From positions 35,239,606 through 35,303,605 of the forward strand of contig NC_030387.2 of assembly GCF_001625215.2 (NCBI RefSeq): a stretch of 64,000 nucleotides of DNA, read 5' to 3'. This DNA comes from Daucus carota subsp. sativus. Its lineage: Eukaryota > Streptophyta > Magnoliopsida > Apiales > Apiaceae. The notes below the pieces were generated by a model. That model was not told where the DNA came from. It saw nothing but the letters and a program-made list of their open reading frames with translations, and did no database searches. How positions within the stretch are numbered: position 1 is the stretch's first letter; each line of letters begins with the position of its first letter. The position numbers were made by a program, and so were the translations under genes. Positions 30,946 through 44,063 of this stretch are shown piece by piece.

Positions 30946-33900
30946 TCAAGAGGCCTTGTCATTTGCCTTGTCCGCTGGTGGATCTAATGCAGCCTTTTTC
31001 ATTGGACTAGAATCTGTTGATTCTGAGTGCATTACGACTCTCTTGACTCCTCTTCCCACCACACCAAGATGGGTTACTTCTGCAGCTCCATTTGTGTGAG
31101 CTGTGGAAATAGTGGGGGACTCCAAATTACCAGAGGTAGCAGCACCAAACCGCGAGGAGCTTACTCCAGCAGAAGAAGCACCCTTTTCCATGCCTTTCGC
31201 CTGAGCAGCTAATATTGCCATCAAATCTGGGAGTACAGGTGCCGGAGGATTTGAGGCAAGCAGCTGCATATCTTCAAGCTGTAATCAAACTATAACAGTT
31301 AGTGGACGGAATGCACCCAAGATAACAAACCACCAAGCTACACTATCATATTGCCTAGAAGCACTTGCCTTTTTTTCCAGATCACCTAATAGGCTGGTAA
31401 GCGTTTCTATTTCTTTTTCTTTATCTGCAGCAGATTCAAGAGGAACGCTAGAAGAGATCTCAACACTCTGATTTGATACAGGAGAATTTAAAGCTGATGG
31501 ATTCTGTGCTTCATCCATTAGACGCTTAATTCTGGAATTGCAAATTGAAATAGCCTTTTGGCAATATGGGATTGCTTCCTGAGTTTTGTCGCCAATTTCC
31601 AAGCACAGACTTATTCTGAAATTTCTGAATCCTGTTAAGGCATAGCACTTAAAACCAGAAAACGACTGCTCCCTGTTAGAGGTAATGATTTTTACTATTG
31701 TGGTTGATTTTTTTAGTAAAAACTAAAGAGCATGAACTCCAAGCATGCTAATCACTACTCTTTCAATATTTTTTATTCAAAAAAGAAAATTTTAAAAATA
31801 ATACTTTTAACTATGCGGTCGAAGCACTTTAAACTGCCTGCCAAGAAGTTAAGTGACTATCATTTCTAGACAGAGGGAGGATTACATATTCTGGAACAGA
31901 TTTGTGTATAATAATAGCACCGCTACTAAACTAATGCTAAGAATTCATCTGAAGTTGGGATTTTCCATCAAGACTTCAATTTCAAAATATGTCTTCGGAG
32001 TAAATTTTTACTATAAAACTTAGAGACATAAGCAATAGAGGCAACAAAGCAACAGAATCAGATTCAGTCTCACAATATCAAAGGATACAGTGAAGCAATC
32101 TGTCGACTATCTGGCTCAGCCAAGCGTTCTAACATTGACAAAGCTTTCAAATAATCGCTAGTGGAAGCTTCAATATCCTCTGCACAAGAAAAGTAATAGC
32201 CATGCAGCTAAGAATCTTACTAAAATCAAATTAAAATGTTAGCACACATGTAGTGATGTAAATGTAACTTTCAAAACTATATTGTCTCTTTCAACAGACC
32301 TCTTTCCAAAGACACCTCAGCCAAAGCCGACAGTATATCAACCTTTTCCATTGTGTCAACAGAGTCTTTTTCAGCAATTGCCCTGGCTATATCCAGCATT
32401 TTCCATGCCAAATCCAAGTCAGACTCATCTTCATCTGCTTCACCGAGGTCCTCTGTATCACTACCGTTGTCATCCTCACACTCATCTTTTCCAGCATCAT
32501 CTGTTTCCCAGAAGGAAATTTAAACAATGAAGGGGGTAGGAGGGGTATGTAAGCATATATGCTGTTCATATTTTATATTTACCCATTCCGTAAGTGAACA
32601 AACAAAGCAAAATGTCAAGTACATAAATAAGCAAACAAAATGTATGACATAAAATAGTGCATAGAGACAACTGGTTATCTCACTCGCACCATCAATTCAA
32701 CTAATAAATTGGAATAAAATTTCACAGGTCTCTTCAAGTAAAAATCTCCTTTCAACTTCATGTAAATATAGGAGTGAAAAGTGACTGCATACTCGCAACT
32801 TTAGCTAACTGACCAAATATACATACACAATACAACACTCGCTTCAGCTGAATTTGATCATTTTCATGCTGTGAAATAGTGGTAGACTTGATAGTAACCA
32901 CTCAGAAAGAGGATCCTAAATACATTATATAACATCCACGGGGATTTCTGCAAGGTGTTTGTTTTTAACTGATTTCAAAAAAATATAAGCACTTATTTCA
33001 GGAATAAGTACAGTTTCCATTATTCCTGAAAAATATTTGCTTATTATGTGTTTTGGCAAATTTTCATCTGCTAGAAAACCGGTGGTATGATATCTCTTCA
33101 GTTCCCATCCCTTGAATAATCTGATGACGAATTTCTAATGGTGAAGATAAGAGTTTACATGCATGGTCTTCAGATAAAAGGGTCCTTAAGTGACTTCTTG
33201 ACACATTTTGTCATTAACAAGGCACAAGAAATTTATACAGATTTTCCCAGTACAAACTGCTGTTAAAGATGACCAGAAATCAGTGAGACCTCGAATATTT
33301 AAAATTCTGCATGGGAACAGTGGAGCACAGAATGCTAATGAGCTAACAAAGTGAGAATCAATAACATAAAATCTCAAACGGTAACACTCACCTTCATTGA
33401 GCACCTCATCCTGATGGGTTGAACTCCCATTTTTGCTGGCATCAACTACAACAGATGTTGCAGAAGATTCAACACTCTTTACACTCCTTAGAGATCCATC
33501 CTTGTCATCAGAATTTTCATAAGGTTTCTCTTTTTTTGGCACAGCACCTAGGACATCAGCCTCATCCTGGGCTTTATATAGCAGTGCACGACCATACTTG
33601 AAGTAAGCATTGACACATTCAGGAGAAAGTTCTCCATAATGTGAAGCTCTGGAAGTATTATATACCAAGACCAATAAAATTTGTATCAAAAAATTATTGG
33701 AAGAAAATATAGGATTATCAGAAACATTCATGCTCATACATAAAGAGAAAGCAGTGCTGAAAATAAGATACATGGAACCACTATAACAACACATGGTAAA
33801 AAAAATTTAATGCAAAGTATGACTACTACCAAATTATAGGAAATTTGTACGGACATACAATTGTGAACCTTCTATTAATCATAGAAATTGATAAATTTAG

Positions 33901-34627
33901 AATAAAAACTGTAACAACTCTTACGAGAAAGTCAATTCCAGGATATTTACTAGAACATGAAACAGTATATATGGAACCCGCCATAGTCCAAATTCTAAAA
34001 ATGACAATCCGGTGAAAAGAAAATACCGATTTTTGGGAATTTTGAGGGGATGAGAATTCTAAGCTTGTGGCTAGGTTATCAACATATTCTTAACACTATA
34101 TAATCTGGTTTACAAGTATAAAATCCCAATACATTTCTATCTCTCAGTAACATTAACATTAATCAGCACATAAATTCGAAAACTCTAAAATGTAAATACG
34201 AACCAGCCACAGAAACCGAAATTAAGTAGCAACAACCAGAGAATTAAAAACACAGCAACACAACAAAAATGTTCACATCACAGCCGAAAGTCGACAAGCA
34301 AATAAAACCGTAAAACCCTAATTGAAAAGAGAAGAGGGACCTGATTTCTAGGGCACGGCTATAACAATCAGAGGCTTCAGCATAATCCTGGTCCTTAGAA
34401 GCTTTGTCACCTTTCTCCATCAGCTCATCAGCTTGCTTCAAGGAATTGAGATTCTCGGGGTCCGAGCTTTCGGCGACGGGCTGCTTGGTGGTGTTGCAAG
34501 TGGACTCAGTGCCGCCAACGGCGTTGGATTCGATGGTTGCCTCTACGGAACCAGCTTGGGTTTCCACGGGATCCAAGGGGGCTAGGGCTTCTAATTCGGC
34601 GAGTTCGTGGGCAATTTCGTCGGCCAT
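30946..34627 (-). CDS. NASP: NASP-type histone H3 chaperone (SHNi-TPR)
   Basis: Six exons: 34627-34341, 33648-33392, 32500-32300, 32179-32089, 31624-31369 and 31278-30946, giving 474 residues (the Arabidopsis relative is ~490). TPR1 lies near residues 62-95 (LKQADELMEKGDKASKDQDY) and a second helix pair has CVNAYFKYGRALLYKAQDEA. A long acidic insert (EDDNGSDTEDLGEADEDESD) interrupts this TPR, the defining feature of NASP, where it contacts histones. The remaining TPRs include AWKMLDIARAIAEKDSVDTM, SDYLKALSMLERLAEPDSRQ and ISLCLEIGDKTQEAIPYCQK. The tail holds basic patches (GRGVKRVV, PMKKAA) that could be a nuclear signal. The product is a nuclear chaperone for H3-H4 or H3 monomers. Intron 5 starts GC (AAG|GCAAGTG), a minor but accepted donor; all others are GT-AG. 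Confidence 0.93.
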
Positions 34628-34814
34628 TTTTTGGGTGGGAAATGGAGTATGAATTACGAATATGAAAGCCCTTGGGAATTTGGGATTGTGGTGCGTGTGA
34701 GGTCTGGGGGATTTTGCCCGTTTTTAAACCCCTAGCGGAAAATTGGAAGCTTTTAATTATAATTTTTGGGAAATTCTGGTATTGGGGTGTACATCTAAAG
34801 AGTACATTATCCAT

Positions 34815-35150
34815 AAAAATAATCTGAGGTCGATTATATATAAATTACTCCTATGTCAATCAGAAAATTTTGAAGAGTTTAAAAGTCTTTTGAGAAGATG
34901 ATTCAATTATTTATTGTGACGGTGAAATATATATTGATATGACTTGTTTTGAAATTTTTTCTAAATAAAATTTTAAATATTAAATTTTTTATTTATTAAA
35001 AAATTCAAATAATTAATAAAAGAGTAAATCACACTTTGCACCGCTATCTTAGGGTCGTTTTGCAATTTGGTCTCATTGTTTAAAATTTTGCAGGTGGCAC
35101 TCATAAGTTTTTAATCTACAACGTTTTGCACCGACTTAACATTTTCCATC
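34815..35150. other. Intergenic upstream of NASP
   Basis: AT-rich. Words such as CACTTTGCACC, TTTTGCAATTTGG and TTTTGCACCGAC resemble internal words of the fold-back element at 8452-9139 and may be a decayed relative. No gene. Confidence 0.35.
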
Positions 35151-35158
35151 CAAACCAC

Positions 35159-35572
35159 TAGGGCTGTTATTCGGTCCGGGCGAGCCGAGTTTCGAGCCGG
35201 GCATAATTCGAGCCGAGTTTTATTTAGTCGAGACGAGCCGGCTCGTTTAAGAAAACGAGCCTAAACCTTTGCCCGAACTCGACTCGTTTATTTTCACGAG
35301 TCGAGTCGAGCTGACTCGTTTAGTTAAACGAGCCGAGTTTAACGAGTCGGGCGAGCCGGCTCGTTTAATTTAACACTAAATCGAGCCTAAAATGCTACCC
35401 GAATCCGACTCGTTAATTTTCACGAGTTGAGCCGAGCCAGCTCGTTTAACAAAACGAGCCAAAACCTCTGCCCCAACTCGAGCTCGATTAACTAAACGAG
35501 CCGAGCCGAGCCCATCAAAACGAGTTCGAGCCGGGCGAGCTCGCGAGCTGCCCGGATCGGATTACAGCACTA
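35159..35572. mobile_element. hAT-type miniature element with CGAGCCGAG array
   Basis: A perfect 8-bp duplication CAAACCAC flanks it (35151-35158 and 35573-35580). The terminal inverted repeats are about 23 bp: TAGGGCTGTTATTCGG against TAGTGCTGTAATCCGA, both followed by CCGGGC. The interior is a dense array of CGAGCCG, GACTCG, CTCGTTTA and TAAACGAG words. The sequence is GC-richer than its surroundings. It is non-coding. Confidence 0.8.
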
Positions 35573-35657
35573 CAAACCACCAACTTAAATTACATCTTAA
35601 AGTAGATTAAAAGCTATTTCATGAAACATATTTTTTTTTTCAATTGATACAATATTA

Positions 35658-35889
35658 CTCCCTCCGTCCCACCAGGTTCTTTACGTTACTTTTTGGCACG
35701 CATTTGAAGACCCCTATAAAGTATGGTTTCATAATGCTTTTTTTTTTTTTGAAAAAAATCCTGAAAAAAAGTTTGACGTTTAATCTTTTATTAAAAAAAC
35801 ATTATTGAACTATACTTTATAAGAGTCAAACTTTGGTCAATTTGACCGGCACAAAATCAAACGTGACAATTGAAATAGGACGGAAGGAG
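35658..35889. mobile_element. Stowaway-type MITE, 232 bp
   Basis: The left end CTCCCTCCGTCCCA and inverted right end ...GACGGAAGGAG are flanked by TA (35656-35657, 35890-35891). Subterminal TTTGACGT and ATAAAGTATG words pair with the opposite arm. It lies about 400 bp upstream of HCF164. Confidence 0.8.
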
Positions 35890-36296
35890 TATTACATAGG
35901 AGTTTTCAAATACGTATGGAACTTATAAAAAATGTTAAAATTCAAAAAGACGGAGAGAGTATATTATATTACTTCAATCATTATAGGTCAATATACCGAA
36001 GAGTTTTTGGTAGCTTGATAATTTTTAATGAAATAAAAATTCAATAAATAAATTTGATAAGATATTTTATGTTAATTCGATATTATTAGAGAAATTTTTA
36101 ATGCCTCGGAAATTTTTAGGACAGAGCGAGTGCGAGAGGGAATCAGCTTGCATTTTCCAAGTCTCGCTCTGAAGTAACTCGTCGACTGTAGCGAAAGCGT
36201 GCACGGTAATATAACCGCACAACTCCATAAGCCGAAATCAGCACAAACACAAGCAAAAACTGAACCGGTCCAGCACACTTAACATAATTTGTGTGG

Positions 36297-38131
36297 ATGG
36301 CTTTGACCATGGCTTCCCACATCGTCGGAATCAATAAACTCCGGCCGCCGTCTTTTTTCCACTCCTCTTACTCATCTCTCCACCTCACTAAACCTCCCCC
36401 CCTCTTTCATTTCCCTTCTTCTACCAAAACCTTTAGAATTTTCTGCCAAACAGACCCTAATCAGAACAACGACTCTTCCACTCCACAGGTCTCTCATCAA
36501 TTACTTTTATGCAATTTTAAGTTTTTAACTTCAAATTCAGAGTAATCGTAATCTAAAAACATTAGTTCTAGTTTTTGTTAATTACTGATCTTGTTAAAGT
36601 TGTTAATATAGGATGAGTTGGCTGTAGAGGTGAGTGAGGACAAGGATGATAAGAATAGCAGCAATGAGTCGGCTTCGACTAGTGGATTTGAATTCCCTCA
36701 ATACCCAACCAAGACTTTCAATACAGGATTAGCATTTGTTTCTGTTGTTGCAGCTGTTGGACTTTTCTTATCCGGTCGATTAGACTTGGGCGTTTCTTTG
36801 AAGGACATCTCGGCCGTTGCATTACCATATGAACAGGTATTCTAATGTAGTGTATAAAGGATCTTGTGGTGTGTGTTTCGTTGATTACGTTTTAATTTTA
36901 GGTGAAACATAAGTTGTTTATGTGTATCATAAGAGGAATTTGATCAACATTGTGACCTAAAGGCTAATATGCTAGTTAAGGCTCATAGTTCTTGCACTAT
37001 ATGCAATATACTATTTGACATTTGTAATTACATATTTGGAGTGGTAATGGTTATATTATAGAATAAAGACCGAACTCTTTTAGTTAGCTATGTGTGGCGA
37101 ACTGATTCAGAAAATACACAATTTTATGCTGAAACAGTACATAGGAACATTTAAATTTAAAAAAAAACGCATTACGCATAGCATATTTCTCCTATTTTGA
37201 TAAAAGCGGAGGTGTTTACATTCAGCCTAGTGCCTAGGCATCGCATAGTCCAATTTTAGATCAATAATATACATGTGTGTGATAACGTCATATTTAAACG
37301 TGAGTCCATCCTGAATTCAAAAGGCCGTTATTGATTTTAGCGGTTACATTTATCTTCCAATATGGTTCCATGGTCTATACATTGTCATTTTTTTCATTGG
37401 CGACTTTCTGTTCAACTAGTATACCCTGTGCTTGGAGGTCTGTATACCAACATTTCTATGAACTCTAATCATTTTGTGACTTTTTTTGGTGTTCTGTACA
37501 GGCTCTCTCGAATGGGAAGCCCACTGTTGTAGAATTTTATGCAGATTGGTGTGAAGTTTGTCGGGAACTAGCTCCAGATGTTTACAAAGTTGAGCAGCAG
37601 TACAAGTAATATTTTCTGAGCTTATGCCTTGCATGATAAGTATATAATATTATAACTTATGCAACTCAAGTTATTTCCTAATTTGAAGGTTCGACACCCC
37701 AAAATCATGTTCAACCTATCACACAGAAATTTTATTATTTAGAGAATTTATTTCTAATAGTCACCTCAACACATCATAGTATATAATTTTTTGTTTTTCT
37801 TGCTAAGTTATCATAGTATATACTAAGAGACTGTCCGTGATAATTTAGGGATCGGGTGAATTTTGTTATGCTAAATGTGGATAACACAAAATGGGAGCAA
37901 GAGCTTGATGAATTTGGCGTGGAGGGTATCCCACATTTTGCATTCCTGGACAAAAAGGGTAACGAGGAGGGTAATGTTGTAGGCAGGCTGCCAACTAAGT
38001 ACCTTCTCGAGAATGTTGATGCCCTAGCCCAAGGAAAAGAATCAATCCCTCATGCTCGTGTGGTGGGACAATACTCGAGTGCTGAAGGAAGAAAGGTGCA
38101 TCAAGTATCTGATCCAAGAAGTCATGGTTAG
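36297..38131 (+). CDS. HCF164: Thioredoxin-like protein HCF164, thylakoid membrane
   Basis: Four exons: 36297-36488, 36612-36836, 37502-37605 and 37849-38131, giving 267 residues (Arabidopsis 261). All introns are GT-AG with consistent phase. Residues 1-~60 are a Ser/Pro-rich chloroplast transit peptide. A membrane segment lies at about 100-120 ([17 protein letters not shown]). The thioredoxin domain follows, with [20 protein letters not shown]; the redox pair is C156 and C159 (WCEVC). Then come [20 protein letters not shown], the cis-proline motif VEGIPHFAF and [20 protein letters not shown], all near-identical to the family. The protein is anchored in the thylakoid with its active site in the lumen, takes electrons from stromal thioredoxin via CcdA, and is required for cytochrome b6f assembly. 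The start is the first ATG; another follows four codons later (MASHIVG). Confidence 0.96.
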
Positions 38132-38570
38132 GCATCATTACACAAACTAAGAGAACATACTATAGGTTTCTTAAAATTTTACTGTTCTCTTTTGGATGCA
38201 TTTGTAAAGGAATGTTGTGTATCAATATATGTATTCATGGTCTTCATTTGATAGTTGGCCTGCACCGAATACTATACAGTATACAAGGACCAAGTCACCG
38301 CTCTGATTAATTAACTAGATCTTGATCCTAACTGGAGAACATTGCCATAGTAAAGATTCCCAGGGGAAGTAAACAATATATCAGTAGGAAATCAACTCTC
38401 TTATACAGAGATAACATCCCCATTTTGTGATGGAAATGTCTTCTCTCCATACTAGCAAAAAGAATAAGAAACAGCATCACTTGAAATAATATTCACTGTC
38501 AAATCTGTTGCAAACAGGTAACTGACAATCGTAATTGATATCTATAATATTCACAACTAACCATATACCA

Positions 38571-41500
38571 TCACCGAACAATATTACGCAGCAAGCTATT
38601 GGTTGAAGGCGAGCTCTGTTCACTTGACCAAGGATCCCGCACAGATATTGGGGAGCTATCACTCACCTCTTTCATCGGAGTGAGGCAATCTAAAGGCCTG
38701 TGGGGGACAACTACCCTTCTACTTCCAACACCTAGTTTCTTTACTGTCGCACCACCTAATGACTTCTCACTTCCATCGAAAGGAGATGAACAGGAGGATG
38801 CTACTGATGAAGCCATGCCCATATTCTCGTCCAACGGAGCCCAAGCACCAAGTCTGATCTGCTCTAACTCTTGTGCAACTTCCACCATAGAGGGTCTCAT
38901 GTCCCTATGAAAAGCAAGACATCTAAAAGCCAACTCAGCAACCTTGTGAATGGATGAAAGTGTCCAGGCATCTCTATTTGGCTCTAGTAAAGGGTCTATT
39001 ATTTCATCTACACGGCCCTTTCCGATCCTGTCAATAGCTAGTGCAGCTAAATTAATATCGGTCGCAGATCGAGAGAAATCAACAACTTTCAAAGCAGTCA
39101 CAATTTCTACAAGAACCACCCCAAAGCTGTAAACATCGCTTTTATCAGAAAGATGGAAGTTTTGATGGTACTGAGGATCAACATAGCCAGGTGTCCCTTG
39201 AGGAGCTGTTGAAACGTGAGAATTATCTGTCATGCCCAGTCTGGAAAGACCAAAATCTGCTACCTTTGAGTTAAAGTTTACATCTAACAGTATATTACTA
39301 GATTTGATGTCTCTGTGGTATATAGGGGGATGTGTGGCTGTGTGGAGATGAGCAATTGCGAGTGCTGTCTCAGTTGCAATGGTGAGGCGTACTGTCCATG
39401 GAAGGACATGGCCCCTTTCTCTTTGTAGATGCTGAGCCAAAGTTCCATTTGGCATGAATTCATATACAAGAATCTGTTCACCATTCTCAATACAGCAACC
39501 TAAAAGACGAACTAGATTCTGATGGCTCACAGAGGACAGGAGCTTTATCTCATTCATGATCTGTTCAATGCCATCGGTATCTTGATGTCTTAGTTTCTTA
39601 ATGGCTACCCACTCATCATTATGGAGCTTTCCAGCATAAACTGTACCATATGCCCCAGTGCCTAGTCTTTGTTTCTCAGAAAATCCATTTGTAGCTCTCT
39701 CAATATCCTTGTAGGAAAATAGGGGAACAGTAGAGCTGCGTGCTTCACTAAGAAGGCGGTTTGCACTTATTTTGTATTTCCGAGAAGTTGAGCGTCTTCG
39801 CACACAGTAACAGATAAAAGCCAGAGCAGCAATTAAACAAGCTCCAGCAGCAGCAACTGAAACAATAATAAAGATAAAACTTACAAATCTCTAAAACCTA
39901 TCTAATAACAATATCTGACTTCTTTAAATGATATGATATACGCTAATATTGAATCTACAGGAATCTAAAAAAAAAGGAGAAGAGCTCAAAAGGATCATTA
40001 TAATGCACATAACTTAAATCATTCTCACTAGTGATATGCAGTCTACAACTTCACCAATATGGTATAACTACTCAGGTGAAGGGATCACGAGATAAATCAT
40101 CCGTCTTATATATCTAAACAGTAGTTGCAACGAGGAAGCATTGTCATGAAGATTGATGCTTTCTGAAACTGACAGTATCTAAAAATTATGCATTACTAGA
40201 CCTGATGAACAAGAAAACGAAAAAAAACAGTCGAGCTATAGAATTGTAGCTAGCTCAGAATAAATAATTTGTCCATGTTTGTAGAGGTGAATGATAGAAA
40301 TTTAGTAAGCACTGAAAAACGAAATATATGTCCTGTATATACTTTTCATAAGGGGTTTCTTTACCTGCAGCTAAAATTCCAGCCCTCTTAGTTCCACCAC
40401 ATCTACCAGATATGTATCTTGAAGCATTGCAGTCAGAAACTGAGACAACTGAAATGAAGAAAAGAATAAAATTCACCAAGTGTTAGCATCACAAATAATA
40501 TTTCTGAGGCTACTCAAGCAAAAGTATGTAAAAGATGACAGTGTATCAATTAGAAATAAGTTATCAGCACATGAATTTTTACACGTCTTCATTTTGGATA
40601 TTATAAGATGAATTTTAAGGACTCTCATTCGTGGTAATTACCAATATGTCAATTGTGGACATAATCACTACAATTTCTCCAATGAATTTTAAGGCTTTCA
40701 TTCGTGGTAATTACCAATATGCCTAACTCCTAAGGAACCTGTCTTTAATTGGAAATTGGCAATGAGGGAAAGGCACAATTGACAGCTTACTTTCCTATAC
40801 TTTGTGGTCCTGGAATGAATTTCTTAATATATAATTTGCTTACTACTATGAAACTAAATGTTGTAAGCAATGCATTAGCAACCCAATTGAGAATTTTAGA
40901 GTGTTTCTGGTTAATGTGTACATCAAACTCTAAGGATCACTTATTAAAAAACACTTCATATGAGATTGATTACCCTAAACTATCTAGCCGAACATATTGC
41001 AATCCCTCTGGCTCATCCTTGTTAGAAACTAAAACCTTACAACATAGCATGTGCTCCCTTGACATTTCTGGATTAGAATTAATGGCTCCAAGGATTTGAC
41101 TGTCATATTAGAAACTTGAAATTTTAATCATCAAAGACAAGTATTCAACTCCATGTACAACAGAAGAAATATGTAGGAAACTTCTTTAATCATTTTCCAC
41201 TGTACAAGGAGATGTCATTTTCTAAACACAAATAGACCAATAAATACTCACCATTCACAAGAAAATACAGTTGACATAGAGGAATTTTCATTGAGAAACA
41301 AATTCTATTATACACTCTCCTAACACAAAATTTTCTACACCAATGATTCACAGTACTTGGAAACATGTGGTCAAGAAGTAGTGTAAATACCGGCAAGAAT
41401 TTCATTTAAATATATTCCAATCTGTTTACAGACTTTTCTCGAAGCAATGTGCATATGCAGTAGACCAAGTCCAACTGAATCCCAATTTATAACTAAGGAT

Positions 41501-42384
41501 AATGTGTAAAGACTTTTCTAGCATTTGTTGATAGAAGTTGTTCACAGTCAAATGCAGTTGCGTCAAATATATACAACTAAATTAACATAATGATGCAAAA
41601 ATAGTAAATTCATTAAAAAACCAAATTAAAACCTGTAAATCCCGGCAGCAACAAACTAACCTTTCCGACAACCCTCTCCCTCACGGAAGCCATCCCCTTC
41701 AAACCCTGCATTGCATTGACACCGGAACCGCCTCTTTCCACCAGCAACCAACAATTGAGCACAATTAGCATTCACAGCGCACTTACACGGCCCTTCCAGC
41801 CACCACTCCAGCTCGACTACCTCGAACTCCAAAGCCAGTACAACTGACTCCGCACTATTATTTTCAGGCGAATTAATCAAAATTGATGTGAACAAAACCG
41901 AACAATCGCTCCCATTCAACTCATCAACAACACTCATATTCTTTCCTGTATAACAACTAACATCATCACTAGCTTTCGACTCGCAACTTTTTACAGACAA
42001 ACGATTCTCAAACGACTCCGCCTGTATCAAACACCTGTTCACCGGCCGTTTACAGTTTCTGATCAGAAAATTGCTTCGGTTCGTCGGAGCGTAATTCCGG
42101 CTGATCAATTGTGCACTCTCCTCAATACTCCGGCTACAATTCGCCGGAAAACGAAGAACTATACTCTCAGTCGTGACTTTCTTAACTTCAAAATCTCCGA
42201 TGAGCATCCGTTTTTTAACCTCATCACACTTGAGCGGAATCTCACATTCATCCGAAAAGCCAAACGGATACTGAACAGTAATTCTACTATTATCATCACC
42301 GCAGTAGCGTTTACAGGTAGAATTCTGTGCATGAGCAGAGAAAAAGGCCGTGAAAACTGTGATTACAACCACGGCGATCTCCAT
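38571..42384 (-). CDS. WAKL14: Wall-associated receptor kinase-like protein, WAKL14 type
   Basis: Three exons: 42384-41661, 40448-40365 and 39856-38571, giving 697 residues (Arabidopsis WAKL14 ~708). Signal peptide 1-20 (ends FFSAHAQ). The ectodomain has the GUB_WAK pectin-binding type motif (YCGDDNSRITVQYPFGFSDE), a second Cys-rich part (GPCKCAVNANCAQ) and an EGF-like FRCQCNAGFEGDGF. A membrane helix lies at about 270-288 with RRR after it. The kinase domain has GTGAYGTVYAG, K356 in VAIKKL, HRDIKSSN with D452, DFG at 470 and GTPGYVDPQYHQ. The RD-type active site looks intact. The C-terminal tail SDSSPISVRDPWSSEQSSPS is the WAKL14 signature. It acts at the plasma membrane; ligand and pathway for this clade are not settled. 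The start has several in-frame alternatives in the strand-opposite sense only. Confidence 0.94.
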
Positions 42385-43205
42385 GGCAGGACTGAAGAGA
42401 AATGGCGAGACGAGAGAGTTGAGCGGGCATTAAAAGCGGAAGAAGTTGGGAGATATGAAAAACAATAAATGATGGAGTGTGTAGATACAAGTAGGAGTGT
42501 GTTAATGAGAGGTCTGGTCTGTAAATAACAAGTGGGTGGTTTGTGTGATGAGAGACTATTACATTTAAAGCTTGACCAATACTGTTGTAAAGTGAGAGTG
42601 TGTGTTTAAATAGGAGACGCGAGAGGGGATCGATCAATCAGTGTTGTTGTAATAGAAAGCTAGAGTGATTGCAGGGCGGAAGATGTGTTATTTCTGTATA
42701 ATTTTCTCGTGGTGGTGTCCTGCTTTTTCTAACACGCCAATTTTTGTGAGCCTCTGGTGGTTTAGAACTTTGGATGGGTTGGCTCGTTGCCCGTTTTAGT
42801 TGTTTGACCGTTTACTCCCTGCCCTTTTTTTTTGGTCTATGTCTTTGCCTCCTCCTGTACTCCACTTTCTGATTTTTTTATATCCATGTAATTTCTCTTG
42901 AGATAAATAGACTGGAATAAAAGAATTTGTTTAATATTTCAATATGAATTATGAGCTTTACAATTGATTCAATTGAGATTTTGAAAAAAATCTCATTTGT
43001 GAAATTCCGGTATATTTTATTAGGCTTCTAGAAAATGTGTCGAATCTTGATATATTCAATTAGAATTTTAAATTATGTTACAAAATCAGGTACATTCAAT
43101 CATGATCTTGAATTTTACTTAAAAATAATTTCTATTGAAATTGTCTAAAATTTATTAAAAGCTGGTGTTATTCAAATGTAAATGATTTTTTTTTCTGAAT
43201 TTTAT
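42385..43205. other. Promoter side of the WAKL14-type gene
   Basis: Contains the 5' untranslated region and promoter of the minus-strand kinase gene. No other gene was seen. Confidence 0.4.
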
Positions 43206-43598
43206 AAGGGATTTTCTCATAACTGTCTAACCTCTTAAAAATTTTTACAAACAAAAATACGGCTGACAACTTCTACGACCTCATTTGCAATAACATTTTG
43301 CGGTAGTTGCAAATAAGAAATTAATTTGCAAATTTTGTAACAAATACGACTTGCAACCTTGTTTGCAACGCCATTTGCAACGATTGCAAATGAGAAATTT
43401 CATTTGCAATAGTGGCAAATTGATATTCAAATGAGTTTGCAGAAATTGCAAGTCGTATTTTTATAAATAATTTGAAAAAATTGTATTTAAAAAAAATAAC
43501 TTGACAGAATTTTTGTAAATAATTTATAAAAAGTTGGTATATATAAAAATATTCTTTTATAAAATGATGAAATTTTTGGGATTATTCCGCGTATTTTA
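43206..43598. mobile_element. TTGCAAA-rich miniature element, copy A
   Basis: The left arm has CAAAAATACGGCTGACAACTT. The right arm, in reverse complement, has AAAAATACGACTTGCAATTT. Between them TTTGCAA, TTGCAAATGAG and CATTTGCAA words recur on both strands. The outer ends (GGGATTTTCTCAT; CCCAAAAATTTCATC) are also roughly inverted. It shares ends and words with the larger element at 44064-44972. Boundaries are approximate. It is non-coding. Confidence 0.5.
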
Positions 43599-44063
43599 AA
43601 TTTTTTGTTATTCAATCAAAATTCATGAAATTTTGAGGTATTGTGCTTAATTTCCAAAAAAAAATATTTATGCAATATTTTATCAAGAATGCACTAAGTC
43701 AAAATAATCAACAATCTATTTAAATTCATAAATTAAAAACAAGTCCATTAGAGTTCCCATGAGTTCTTAAATTTAGATACGATCTTTTTAGATTTTATAG
43801 ATTGCGGAAAATTTCTACAAACACAAATCCACTAATAATCTTTTATAAAATCCTTCATTTTAAATTAATTTTAACTAGTATTCGAATAAGTTATCATAAC
43901 TGGGGGAGATATCATTGTCTTAAAAAATCTGTTCGATAAATTATTCTTTTTAGAAATTTTTGTGAAAATACAGTTTAACCGTGAATATATAACTACATGT
44001 AACTTGCTAGTTTAAACTCTAAACCTTTTTCATACTCCCTCCGTCCCCTTTTAATGTCCCTTT

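Noticed and set aside
40749-41099. 116-codon plus-strand frame in the WAKL14 intron
   Set aside because: No recognisable features; lies in an intron of the opposite strand.
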